A DNA stretch of 10,580 bases from an uncultured Bacillota bacterium (GTDB taxonomy: Bacteria; Bacillota_I; Bacilli_A; Erysipelotrichales; Erysipelotrichaceae). The notes under the pieces are model-generated. The model had not been told where the DNA came from. It did no database searches and saw only the letters and a list, made by a program, of their open reading frames with translations. A program made the translations under genes and the position numbers. The stretch covers positions 1 to 10,580 of the forward strand of contig ONXX01000036.1 of the NCBI GenBank assembly GCA_900321955.1, given 5' to 3'. This document shows, one piece after another, positions 1 to 6,344 of the stretch (position 1 is its first letter; the number at the start of each line of letters is the position of its first letter).

Positions 1-716
1 TCATCGGTGTTCTTTCCGGCAAGGGCGGTGTTGGCAAGTCCATGGTCTCATCTTTGCTGGCAGTTGAACTGGCACAGCAGGGCTACAATGTCGGTATCAT
101 GGATGCCGATATTACCGGCCCGAGCATTCCTAAGATGTTTGGTCTTCACCAGCAGCTTTACGGTGATGAAGCCGGTATCTTCCCGGCTGTCTCAACTCTG
201 GGCATCAAGGTCGTTTCCATCAATATGATGCTGGAAAACGAAGATGATGCCGTCTTATGGAGAGGTCCGATCCTGGGCGGTCTGATCAAGCAGTTCTACA
301 CCGAAGTCCATTGGGGAGAACTGGATTATTTACTGATCGATATGCCTCCTGGAACATCTGATATCGCAATTTCGGTCATCCAGCAGATCCCGGTCGATCA
401 GTTTGTCATGGTTACCACACCTTCGAAACTGGTATCGATGGTTGTCGGCAAGGCGATCAATATGGCAAAGCAGGTCAACAAACCGATCGTCGGCTTAGTT
501 GAAAACATGGCCTATGTCAAATGTGATGCCTGCGGCCACGAGATCAGCATCTATGCCAATGACGAAACGGCTGCCACGGCAGAAAAGTACGGCCTGGAAG
601 TTGTTGCGAAACTGCCGCTTGATCCGGAGCTGGCCAATGATGCCGATGAAGGAAACATCGAAGGTTACAACGGCGACATCTTGAAGACACTTGTTGAAAA
701 ATTAAGTAAGGCTTAG
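1..716 (+). CDS. mrp: Mrp/NBP35-family P-loop ATPase, 5'-truncated
   Basis: The reading frame is open from base 3 and gives 237 residues; the start lies outside the window. Mrp/ApbC/NBP35 proteins are cytosolic ATPases that act as scaffolds or carriers for iron-sulfur clusters. The visible part begins at the deviant Walker A motif GKGGVGKS, followed by the MDADITGPSIPKMFG segment, the switch region DYLLIDMPPGTSD, a TTPSKLVSMV stretch, and a CDACGH motif with the CxxC pair that holds a bridging cluster in this family. The sequence resembles the shorter Bacillota form (about 270-290 residues), so probably only a few dozen N-terminal residues are missing; this is inference. The gene ends in TAG at 714-716, which lies inside a terminator hairpin. 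No functional link to the downstream genes is evident, since the tRNA that follows is on the other strand. Confidence 0.93.
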   Translation, partial: IGVLSGKGGVGKSMVSSLLAVELAQQGYNVGIMDADITGPSIPKMFGLHQQLYGDEAGIFPAVSTLGIKVVSINMMLENEDDAVLWRGPILGGLIKQFYTEVHWGELDYLLIDMPPGTSDIAISVIQQIPVDQFVMVTTPSKLVSMVVGKAINMAKQVNKPIVGLVENMAYVKCDACGHEISIYANDETAATAEKYGLEVVAKLPLDPELANDADEGNIEGYNGDILKTLVEKLSKA

Positions 717-728
717 GCCTTACTTTTT
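704..728 (+). terminator. Intrinsic terminator overlapping the mrp stop codon
   Basis: A perfect 9-bp stem (AAGTAAGGC at 704-712 with GCCTTACTT at 717-725) encloses the 4-base loop TTAG and runs into five T residues (724-728). The TAG stop codon of mrp (714-716) makes up most of the loop, so the last codons of the gene form the 5' arm. The T tract is short, and a second stronger hairpin follows directly, so the two probably work in tandem. Confidence 0.7.
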
Positions 729-739
729 AATACAAAAAT

Positions 740-770
740 AAAGCACTGTCGACCGACAGTGCTTTTGTTT
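740..770. terminator. Bidirectional terminator between mrp and tRNA-Trp
   Basis: A 12-bp inverted repeat (AAAGCACTGTCG at 740-751, CGACAGTGCTTT at 754-765) has only two bases between its arms, so the innermost pair is probably open. On the + strand it is followed by a T-rich stretch (763-770). On the minus strand the A-rich stretch 731-742 becomes a T-rich tail. It can therefore stop transcription from mrp and from the convergent tRNA gene. Confidence 0.85.
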
Positions 771-774
771 CTGA

Positions 775-848
775 TGGCAGGGGAGGTAGGGGTTGAACCC
801 ACACCAACGGTTTTGGAGACCGGTATACTACCGCTATACTACTCCCCT
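775..848 (-). tRNA. trnW: tRNA-Trp (anticodon CCA)
   Basis: The minus strand folds into a full cloverleaf of 74 nt including an encoded 3' CCA (775-777). The acceptor arms are AGGGGAG (848-842) and CTCCCCT (785-779), with G as discriminator base. The D arm is GTAT/GTAT with wobble pairs and a short 7-base loop. The anticodon loop CTCCAAA puts CCA at 816-814. The T arm is GTGGG/CCTAC around TTCAACC. The anticodon stem is CCGGT/ACCGT, leaving a C-U mismatch at the outermost pair (27-43). A CCA anticodon reads only UGG, in agreement with TGA acting as stop in the neighbouring genes. The gene stands alone, with its own promoter and a terminator about 10 bases past its 3' end. Confidence 0.96.
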
Positions 849-860
849 ATGCGCTTATTT

Positions 861-889
861 ATTTTATCTTAAAGCGTTTTATTTCGCAA
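861..889 (-). promoter_or_regulatory. Probable sigma-A promoter of tRNA-Trp
   Basis: On the minus strand, TTGCGA (889-884, 4 of 6 matches to TTGACA) and TAAAAT (866-861, 5 of 6 to TATAAT) are separated by exactly 17 bases. The expected start near 854 would give a leader of about 6 bases before the mature tRNA end at 848. The -35 box lies inside the region used by the divergent GNAT promoter. Confidence 0.6.
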
Positions 890-893
890 GGTA

Positions 894-899
894 TATAAT
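894..899 (+). promoter_or_regulatory. Consensus -10 box upstream of the GNAT gene
   Basis: A perfect TATAAT lies at 894-899. The -35 position (about 871-876, AAAGCG) does not match the consensus. Transcription would be expected to begin near 906, which is the first base of the GTG that opens the longest GNAT frame, so the message could be leaderless. If translation instead starts at TTG 921, the transcript would have a leader of about 15 bases. Confidence 0.5.
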
Positions 900-905
900 T
901 AAGTT

Positions 906-1436
906 GTGGATGGTTTTTCTTTGAAGAGGGTCACGGCTGAATTTTACGATTCGATCGCCTCATACAGAAGGGAAATGATCGAGAGCAAAAGCAGCTTTGA
1001 TGGGACCTCAAATCTGGACAAATATAATGATATAGAAAAATGGCATCTGAATGTCCTGCTTTTTGAACGGCCGGAAACTTTGCCGCCCGGTTATTCTCTG
1101 GCATTTGAATACGTCTTTTTGCATGACAACGAAGTCGTCGGCATGGTCAATATCCGGCCGGACGCCATGAATCATCCTTACCTGAAACGTTTTGGCGGAC
1201 ACATCGGTTACAGTGTCCGTCCTTCCAGAAGGATGACAGGAATCGGTACTCTGATGTTAAAATATGTATTGGAAGTCTGCAAAAACGAATTCCACATGGA
1301 GAAAGTCATGATCACCTGTCTTGAAGACAACGAGGGTTCAAGGCGGATCATCATGAACAACGGCGGTGTCTTTGAAAACAAGATCCTCTATCCGCCAGAA
1401 GATAAGATGATAGAAAGGTATTGGATCACACTATGA
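906..1436 (+). CDS. GNAT-family N-acetyltransferase
   Basis: The frame encodes 176 residues from GTG. It would transfer an acetyl group from acetyl-CoA to an amine; the substrate is unknown. The GNAT core shows in the strand containing VVGMVNIRP (about 77-85), then GGHIGYSVRPSRR leading to the acetyl-CoA pyrophosphate loop R-M-T-G-I-G (109-114) and helix, then VMITCLEDNEGSRRI (134-148) and NNGGVFEN, typical of motifs A and B. The total length is normal for a single GNAT domain. The start is uncertain: no good ribosome site precedes GTG 906, while TTG 921 has a weak purine stretch (GGATGG, 908-913) before it and would give a product starting MKRVTAEF, which fits related proteins. The TGA stop overlaps the next start as ATGA, so the two genes are probably co-translated. 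Confidence 0.85.
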   Translation: MDGFSLKRVTAEFYDSIASYRREMIESKSSFDGTSNLDKYNDIEKWHLNVLLFERPETLPPGYSLAFEYVFLHDNEVVGMVNIRPDAMNHPYLKRFGGHIGYSVRPSRRMTGIGTLMLKYVLEVCKNEFHMEKVMITCLEDNEGSRRIIMNNGGVFENKILYPPEDKMIERYWITL

Positions 1437-2590
1437 AGATCGGTGAATTTTCGGACTCTTTTCTGCCCATTATTGATGGTGTAGGCAGGGTCGTTTATAA
1501 CTATTGCGATACGATCGCCAGAAAAGGCCACGAATGTACAGCCATCGTTCCGATGGATAATTTCGGCTATCGTGGCGGTCTTCCTTTTGAGATCATAGAC
1601 TACTATTCCCGCAGCGTTCCGCTCATGAGCAAGTACGATGCCGGACTTCCGAAGATCGATTTACATTACAACAACCGTCTGAAGATGACGGATTTCGATA
1701 TCGTCCATGTTCATACGCCTTTTATTGCCGGAAGCGAAGGTGTGCATTACGCCAGGGATCATAAGATCCCGCTTGTCGGCACTTTCCATTCCAAGTATTA
1801 CGATGATTTTCTGCAGCTCACCGGCTCGAGACATATTGCCGGTCTGGGAACGGACATCATCGTCAAGTTCTATGAACAGTGCGATGAGGTCTGGGCCGTT
1901 TCCGAAAGCTCGGCCAAGACACTGAAGGAGTACGGCTACAGCGGGAAAGTGGAGGTCATGCCCAACGGCATGATGATCCGGGAACTGAATCTGGAATGGA
2001 TGGACAGCGCAAAGGCACATTTCGGCATTGATGATGATCCGTGTCTTCTTTTCGTCGGTCAGATGAACTGGAAGAAGAATATTCTCAAAATTCTGGAAGC
2101 CTGTTCGATCCTAAAAAAGGAAGGCATCGCTTTCAATCTGATCATGGCCGGCAAGGGTCCGCATGAAGATGAGATCAAAGACAAGGTGAAGAAACTGGGG
2201 ATTGAAGAAGACACCTATATCGTCGGTCATGTTTTGAGGGAAGATCTGCTGAATGGCTTGTATATGCTGGCGGACCTGTTTGTTTTCCCGTCGATCTACG
2301 ACAACGGTCCGATGGTTGTTAGGGAAGCGGCGAATGCGGGAACTCCTTCGATCGTCGTAAGAGGCTCTTCGGCAGCGGAAGGCATCGACGATATGGTGAA
2401 TGGCTTTTATTGCGAAGACGATTCCGCAAGTATTGCACAGGTCATCAGAAAGGCTTTTGCCGATCGGGAAAAGACGGCAATGATCGGCCTGGAGGCAAAG
2501 GAGACGATTCCGGTTGCCTGGGATGATCTGATCGATACGGTCATCGACCGTTACCAGTATCTCATTGATAAACGCAAAGGGCTCCTGTAG
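1433..2590 (+). CDS. Glycosyltransferase family 4 (GT-B fold)
   Basis: This 385-residue protein starts at ATG 1433, which overlaps the upstream TGA. It transfers a sugar from an activated nucleotide sugar, probably on the cytoplasmic face of the membrane to a lipid or glycan acceptor. The N-terminal acceptor domain opens MKIGEFSDSFLPIIDGVGRV and contains FDIVHVHTPF with His94. The C-terminal donor domain shows LLFVGQMNWKKNI (205-217), IMAGKGPHEDEI, a GHVLREDLLNGLY segment, and VFPSIYDNGPMVVREAANAGTPS. The overall look is that of diacylglycerol glucosyltransferase-like GT4 enzymes, but the substrate cannot be read from sequence. One oddity is that the first acid of the usual E-x7-E motif is Asp290 rather than Glu; Glu298 is present. 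An in-frame TTG at 1421 would add four residues but lies only two bases after the purine-rich AAAGG, so ATG is preferred. The stop codon lies inside a terminator. Confidence 0.9.
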   Translation: MKIGEFSDSFLPIIDGVGRVVYNYCDTIARKGHECTAIVPMDNFGYRGGLPFEIIDYYSRSVPLMSKYDAGLPKIDLHYNNRLKMTDFDIVHVHTPFIAGSEGVHYARDHKIPLVGTFHSKYYDDFLQLTGSRHIAGLGTDIIVKFYEQCDEVWAVSESSAKTLKEYGYSGKVEVMPNGMMIRELNLEWMDSAKAHFGIDDDPCLLFVGQMNWKKNILKILEACSILKKEGIAFNLIMAGKGPHEDEIKDKVKKLGIEEDTYIVGHVLREDLLNGLYMLADLFVFPSIYDNGPMVVREAANAGTPSIVVRGSSAAEGIDDMVNGFYCEDDSASIAQVIRKAFADREKTAMIGLEAKETIPVAWDDLIDTVIDRYQYLIDKRKGLL

Positions 2591-2601
2591 GGAGCTTTTT
2601 T
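2576..2601 (+). terminator. Intrinsic terminator overlapping the GT4 stop codon
   Basis: GCTCC (2581-2585) pairs with GGAGC (2591-2595) around the loop TGTAG. The stem can extend through two G-U pairs and A-U pairs (AAAGG against the T run), and is followed by TTTTTT (2596-2601). The TAG stop (2588-2590) is in the loop, the same arrangement as at the end of mrp. Confidence 0.8.
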
Positions 2602-2605
2602 GATA

Positions 2606-2614
2606 TGTTATAAT
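2606..2614 (+). promoter_or_regulatory. Extended -10 promoter for the deoD operon
   Basis: TGTTATAAT (2606-2614) is a perfect extended -10 element (TGN plus TATAAT). A -35 match is absent; that position falls in the terminator hairpin. Transcription would begin near 2621, giving a leader of about 32 bases with AGGAGG (2640-2645) seven bases before ATG 2653. A second TATAAT at 2634-2639 abuts the ribosome site and would leave no room for it, so it is unlikely to be the promoter used for translation. Confidence 0.6.
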
Positions 2615-2652
2615 TTGAATAACAGAATATTAGTATAATAGGAGGAAATTTC

Positions 2653-3372
2653 ATGGCAACACCACATAATGCGGCCAGTGCCGGTCAGATCGCCAAGACA
2701 GTTCTTATGCCGGGTGATCCTTTGAGAGCGAAATTTATTGCGGAGACTTTTTTGGAGAATCCGGTCGAGTTCAACTCGGTAAGAAACATGCTGGGTTATA
2801 CCGGCACCTATAAAGGAAAGAGAGTTTCCGTCATGGGTTCCGGAATGGGCATCCCTTCCATCAGCTTGTATGCGCACGAGCTTTATGCCTTCTATGGCGT
2901 CGAGAACATCGTTCGTATCGGTTCCACCGGTACATACAAGGAAGACATCGATGTCTTTGAGACGATCATTGCCACCGGTTCCTTTTCCGAGTCATCTTAC
3001 GCCAAATGCATGTGCGGCGATGAAAACAGTTTCCAATACCCGGATGCCGGACTCAATGAGAACCTGAAGAAAGCGGCAGAAAAGCTGGGCATCAGCTGCC
3101 GTGAGGGCCTGATCTGGTCATCGGATGTCTTCTACTATGATGAAAAGATGCTGCCGGGTGCTTTGCAGACGGCTATCGACAACAACCTCATCGCTGCCGA
3201 AATGGAATCGTTCGGTCTGTTTGCGACCGCAAAGAATCTGGGCAAAAAGGCTGCCTGCATTCTGACGGTTTCCGACAACATCATCACGCATGTTGAGACG
3301 ACAGCAGAAGAGAGACAGTCCAAGCTGGTCGACATGATCAAGATCGCTCTGGAGGCTGTCGAGGCAGAATAA
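2653..3372 (+). CDS. deoD: Purine-nucleoside phosphorylase, DeoD type
   Basis: The 239-residue protein is collinear with E. coli DeoD, a hexameric cytosolic enzyme that converts purine (deoxy)nucleosides and phosphate to the free base and (deoxy)ribose-1-phosphate. Visible motifs are MATPH with His5, MPGDPLRAKFIAETFLE including Arg25, NSVRNMLGYTGTYKG with Arg44, VRIGSTG with Arg88 and Ser91 for phosphate binding, AEMES (Glu183 and Glu185) for ribose binding, and TVSDNI with the catalytic Asp208 followed by Arg221 in EERQ. All key residues are present, so the enzyme should be active. The start has an excellent AGGAGG site. The gene leads an operon with rbsK; its TAA stop overlaps the next ATG by one base (TAATG). 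In this context it supplies the phosphorolytic branch of nucleoside breakdown. Ribose-1-phosphate would need a phosphopentomutase, which is not in the window. Confidence 0.96.
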   Translation: MATPHNAASAGQIAKTVLMPGDPLRAKFIAETFLENPVEFNSVRNMLGYTGTYKGKRVSVMGSGMGIPSISLYAHELYAFYGVENIVRIGSTGTYKEDIDVFETIIATGSFSESSYAKCMCGDENSFQYPDAGLNENLKKAAEKLGISCREGLIWSSDVFYYDEKMLPGALQTAIDNNLIAAEMESFGLFATAKNLGKKAACILTVSDNIITHVETTAEERQSKLVDMIKIALEAVEAE

Positions 3373-4247
3373 TGAGAGTGCTCAATTTCGGTTCTCTGAA
3401 CTATGACCATGTCTATGAAATGGATCATTTCACGGAACCAAAAGAAACGCAGTCCTCTTTGTCTTATATCCGCAATTTCGGCGGCAAGGGCTTGAACCAG
3501 TCGATCGCTTTGGCTAAGGCCGGAATGGAAGTCTATCATGCCGGCAAAGTCGGAAGCGACGGACAGGATTTCATCGACTATCTTGAAAAATACGGGGTCA
3601 GAACGGATTATCTGAAAAAGGACGACAACGAGGCAACGGGTCATGCGATCATCGAGATCTGCAAGGGCCAGAACCGCATCATCCTGCACGGCGGTGCCAA
3701 CCGTTCCGTTGATGATGCCCTGGTCGATGAAGTGTTAAGTCATTTCGGCAATGATGATCTGCTTCTGATACAGAACGAGATCTCTGACCTCCCTTATCTG
3801 ATTGATAAAGCTCACGAAAAGGGGATGACCATCGCCTTCAATACGGCACCGATGGATGCCGGAGTCTTTGAATATCCTTTGGACAAGATCGATATCTTCA
3901 TCGTGAACGAGATCGAAGGTGCCGGTCTGGCCGGTATTGACAGCGATGAGAGCGATACGATCATTAAAGCGCTGCAAAAGCGCTTTCCTGACAAGAAGAT
4001 CGTTTTGACCTTGGGCGAGAACGGTTCCTGTTTTATTCACGGGGAACAGATCGTCAGACAGGGGATCTATAAAGTGGACGTGGTGGATACGACGGCAGCC
4101 GGCGATACCTTTACCGGTTTCTTCCTGGCCTCCTATCTGAAAGACAAGGATGTGAAAAAGGCTTTGGAACTTGCGGCGAAAGCTTCATCGATCACCGTTG
4201 GCGGCAAAGGCGCGGCAATGTCGATCCCGGAGATAGGACAATTATGA
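3372..4247 (+). CDS. rbsK: Ribokinase (PfkB family)
   Basis: This 291-residue protein would phosphorylate D-ribose to ribose-5-phosphate with ATP in the cytosol. The PfkB signatures are clear: the N-terminal FGSLNYDHVY strand, the substrate-side FGGKGLNQSIALAKAG (36-51), GHAIIEI (90-96), FNTAP (156-160), IVNEIEG (177-183), TLGENGS (213-219), and the C-terminal DTTAAGDTFTGFF (239-251) with the catalytic base Asp245 and the anion hole. AAGD at this site is also seen in E. coli RbsK. The C-terminal SSITVGGKGAAMSIP is the usual monovalent-cation region. Translation is coupled to deoD by TAATG, with GAGG at 3361-3364 as ribosome site, and to the next gene by ATGA. Ribokinase suits the free ribose produced by the two nucleoside hydrolases about 2 kb downstream. 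Another PfkB sugar or nucleoside kinase specificity cannot be excluded. Confidence 0.85.
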   Translation: MRVLNFGSLNYDHVYEMDHFTEPKETQSSLSYIRNFGGKGLNQSIALAKAGMEVYHAGKVGSDGQDFIDYLEKYGVRTDYLKKDDNEATGHAIIEICKGQNRIILHGGANRSVDDALVDEVLSHFGNDDLLLIQNEISDLPYLIDKAHEKGMTIAFNTAPMDAGVFEYPLDKIDIFIVNEIEGAGLAGIDSDESDTIIKALQKRFPDKKIVLTLGENGSCFIHGEQIVRQGIYKVDVVDTTAAGDTFTGFFLASYLKDKDVKKALELAAKASSITVGGKGAAMSIPEIGQL

Positions 4248-5212
4248 AATATGTAGACATGCATTGTGACACCATTACCGGTCTTTACCGGAATAAGGGG
4301 TCACTCAGAGAAAACGATATGCACATTGATCTGGGCAAGATGAAAAAGGGCGAATGTCTCTTACAGAATTTCGCCATCTTTACCTATCTGCCCAAACAGG
4401 ACGCAACCTTTACCAGAGCAGCCATCGATTATTATTATGAACAGATGGATGCCAACAAGGATCTGATCGCTCCGGCATATTGTTATGACGACATCATTAA
4501 AAACGAAACGAACGGTCTGATGAACGGCCTTCTGACATTGGAAGAAGGGGCGGTCATCGACAATGATCTGGCCAAGCTTGATGATTACTACAATCTGGGC
4601 GTGCGCATGATCACTTTGACCTGGAACTTCGCCAATGGAATCGGCTTCCCGAACTTCACTCCGGTGGAAGGAATGGAAAGGCCGGAGATGCTTCGGATCA
4701 CCAACCAGAAGGACGGACTGACGGATTTTGGTATCCAGTATGTCAGAAGGATGGAGGAGCTTGGCATGATCGTCGATGTTTCCCATCTTTCCGATGCCGG
4801 CTTCTACGATGTGGTCAAGTATTCGACCAAACCGTTTGTGGCTTCCCATTCCAATGCCCGCAGCGTCTGCGGCGTTGCCAGAAACCTGACGGATGAGATG
4901 ATCCGCCTGCTGGCAGAAAAGGGCGGTGTGACCGGTTTGAATTACTGTTCATCCTTCATCGATGACAACGATACCGGCTATACTTCCATCGCTTCCATGG
5001 TCGAACACGTCCGTCATATCGCCAAGGTGGGCGGCATCGACTGCATCGGCCTGGGTTCTGATTTTGACGGCATCGGCTCAACGCTGGAGATCAAAGACTG
5101 TTCGGGCATGCAGAAACTCTATGAGGCTTTAACGCCGTATTTCACGCAAGAGGAACTGGAGAAGATCTTCTACAAGAACGTCTTACGTGTTTATAAGGAA
5201 GTCCTCAAATAA
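4244..5212 (+). CDS. Membrane dipeptidase (peptidase family M19)
   Basis: This 322-residue protein belongs to the renal dipeptidase family, zinc enzymes with an amidohydrolase-type barrel that cleave dipeptides, often with a D-residue at the C-terminal side. Expected metal ligands are visible: the HxD motif in DMHCDT (His7, Asp9), the bridging Glu101 in LTLEEG, His181 in VDVSHLSD, His202 in ASHSN, and Asp273 in GLGSDFDG. ARNLTDE carries the conserved Arg213. There is no signal peptide or membrane segment, so it is probably cytosolic, as is common in bacteria. It overlaps rbsK as ATGA and is the last gene of the deoD operon. Its place in a nucleoside operon is not explained by known chemistry; it may simply be co-regulated peptide salvage. 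Confidence 0.9.
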   Translation: MKYVDMHCDTITGLYRNKGSLRENDMHIDLGKMKKGECLLQNFAIFTYLPKQDATFTRAAIDYYYEQMDANKDLIAPAYCYDDIIKNETNGLMNGLLTLEEGAVIDNDLAKLDDYYNLGVRMITLTWNFANGIGFPNFTPVEGMERPEMLRITNQKDGLTDFGIQYVRRMEELGMIVDVSHLSDAGFYDVVKYSTKPFVASHSNARSVCGVARNLTDEMIRLLAEKGGVTGLNYCSSFIDDNDTGYTSIASMVEHVRHIAKVGGIDCIGLGSDFDGIGSTLEIKDCSGMQKLYEALTPYFTQEELEKIFYKNVLRVYKEVLK

Positions 5213-5220
5213 ACAAAACA

Positions 5221-5269
5221 AAAAAGATCCGCCTTCTGATCACGTTTGTGAAGTAAAGCGGATCTTTTT
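5221..5269. terminator. Bidirectional terminator between the convergent dipeptidase and add genes
   Basis: Perfect 12-bp arms AAAAAGATCCGC (5221-5232) and GCGGATCTTTTT (5258-5269) flank a 25-base interior that can pair further (CTT 5233-5235 with AAG 5251-5253, and CAC 5241-5243 with GTG 5248-5250). Each arm gives a T tract when read outward, so it serves both convergent transcripts. It fills nearly the whole gap between the two stop codons. Confidence 0.9.
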
Positions 5270-5280
5270 CTATGTCTTGA

Positions 5281-6321
5281 TCAGGCTGCTGCTTCCTGTA
5301 GACATTCTTCCAGGGCGATGGAAAGTTTTTCCAGAAGCTCTTTCTTGTCTTCTTCCTTTAAGAAGGAATGTTTGACGGAATTGATATTCATCAAAATGAG
5401 GTCTTCGTATTCAAAGCCCATCTCATTGAGACAGTGATCGTATTCATCTTCCAGAGTGATTCTGGACATCGTCATGTTGTCGGTGTTGATGGTGATCGGA
5501 ACACCAAGGGAATAGAGATTGTATGCCGGATGAAGTTCATAGGATTCCCTGGTCTGGCAATGGACGTTGGAAGTCGGGCAGATCTCTAAGGCGATGTCGT
5601 GATCGGCGACATAGCGGCTGAGATAAGGATTTTCATAGACATGGTGACCATGACCGATCCTGACTGCCCCCATATCGATGGCATCTTTAACGGTGCGCCA
5701 GTCCTGTGAATCGCCGGCGTGGCAGATCAAAGGCGTTCCCAGATCCTTCGCCGTTTTGAAAAGCGGGGCAAAATTGGAGAGGGGGACAAAGCCCTCGGCA
5801 CCGGCCAGATCCATGCAGACGACACCCTTGTCAAGGTATTTGTGGGTGATCATGGCGGTTTCCATATTGGCATCCCAGTTGAGATCTTCGGTTCCGACGC
5901 ACATCATGCAGCAGATGATGCCGATCTTTATTGATGGATTTTCTTCCAAGCCCTGTCTTCTGCCTTCCAGTACGGCTTCGATCGCCTGTGACTGGCTGAG
6001 GCCTTTGAGTGTATGCAGCTGCGGCGCAAAGCGGATCTCAGCGTAGGCCACACCTTGTTTGGCGATGTCTTCGATCAGCTCTTTGGTGATCCTTGCCAGG
6101 GATTCCTGATCCTGCATGACCTGCAATGGCGCATCGAACATCTTCAGATATTCATTGACACTGCCGGAGCGGGAACATTTTTCCATCCATGCCTCATAGC
6201 CCTCCAGGGTATCGGCAGGCATCTGTACACCTTGTTTCTGAACGAGTTCCCATATGGTGGAGGGGCGGAAGGATCCGTCCAGATGCAGGTGAAGGTCGAC
6301 TTTCGGGAATGAATATTTCAT
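5281..6321 (-). CDS. add: Adenosine deaminase-like purine deaminase with unusual active-site residues
   Basis: The 346-residue protein matches the adenosine/AMP deaminase superfamily, whose enzymes hydrolyse adenosine to inosine and ammonia with a zinc ion. It shows DLHLHLDGSFRP (His11 and His13 as zinc ligands), AYAEIRFAP, MDLAGAEGF, ICHAGDS (His201), VRIGHGHH (His224) and ITINTDNMT (Asp281). The length is normal. Two positions differ from the classic enzyme: the catalytic acid in HAGE is Asp204 here (HAGD), and the second Asp of NTDDP is Asn282. The second change is, as I recall, seen in other Bacillota members; the first I do not recognise as common. The fold and metal site look intact, so it is probably a working deaminase, but the substrate may differ. 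The ATG at 6321 follows AAGGATGG on the minus strand with a rather long 10-base spacing. It is convergent with the dipeptidase gene and divergent from the nucleoside hydrolases. Confidence 0.86.
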   Translation of the reverse strand: MKYSFPKVDLHLHLDGSFRPSTIWELVQKQGVQMPADTLEGYEAWMEKCSRSGSVNEYLKMFDAPLQVMQDQESLARITKELIEDIAKQGVAYAEIRFAPQLHTLKGLSQSQAIEAVLEGRRQGLEENPSIKIGIICCMMCVGTEDLNWDANMETAMITHKYLDKGVVCMDLAGAEGFVPLSNFAPLFKTAKDLGTPLICHAGDSQDWRTVKDAIDMGAVRIGHGHHVYENPYLSRYVADHDIALEICPTSNVHCQTRESYELHPAYNLYSLGVPITINTDNMTMSRITLEDEYDHCLNEMGFEYEDLILMNINSVKHSFLKEEDKKELLEKLSIALEECLQEAAA

Positions 6322-6344
6322 ATTATAATTACCATCCTTACAAA

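Noticed and set aside
869..882. cre-like site (TTAAAGCGTTTTAT) between the tRNA-Trp and GNAT genes
   Set aside because: The conserved outer G and C of the catabolite-response consensus are both missing, and neither neighbour is a catabolic gene.
2634..2639. Second TATAAT directly before the deoD ribosome site
   Set aside because: A start from this box would fall at about 2646, after the AGGAGG, leaving a transcript without its ribosome site.
3135..3689. Long antisense frame opposite deoD and rbsK (184 codons)
   Set aside because: It lies opposite two clear conserved genes, has no ribosome site or recognisable motif, and is a shadow of their codon pattern. The other antisense frames over add, the hydrolases and the M18 gene were dismissed for the same reason.
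3966..3986. 7-bp hairpin AAAGCGC/GCGCTTT within the ribokinase gene
   Set aside because: It has only a short T run after it, lies in the middle of a well-conserved coding frame (KALQKRF), and needs no explanation beyond the codons.
5221..5269. Small structured RNA gene in the gap between the dipeptidase and add genes
   Set aside because: The arms with outward T tracts and the position between convergent stops are fully explained by a bidirectional terminator.
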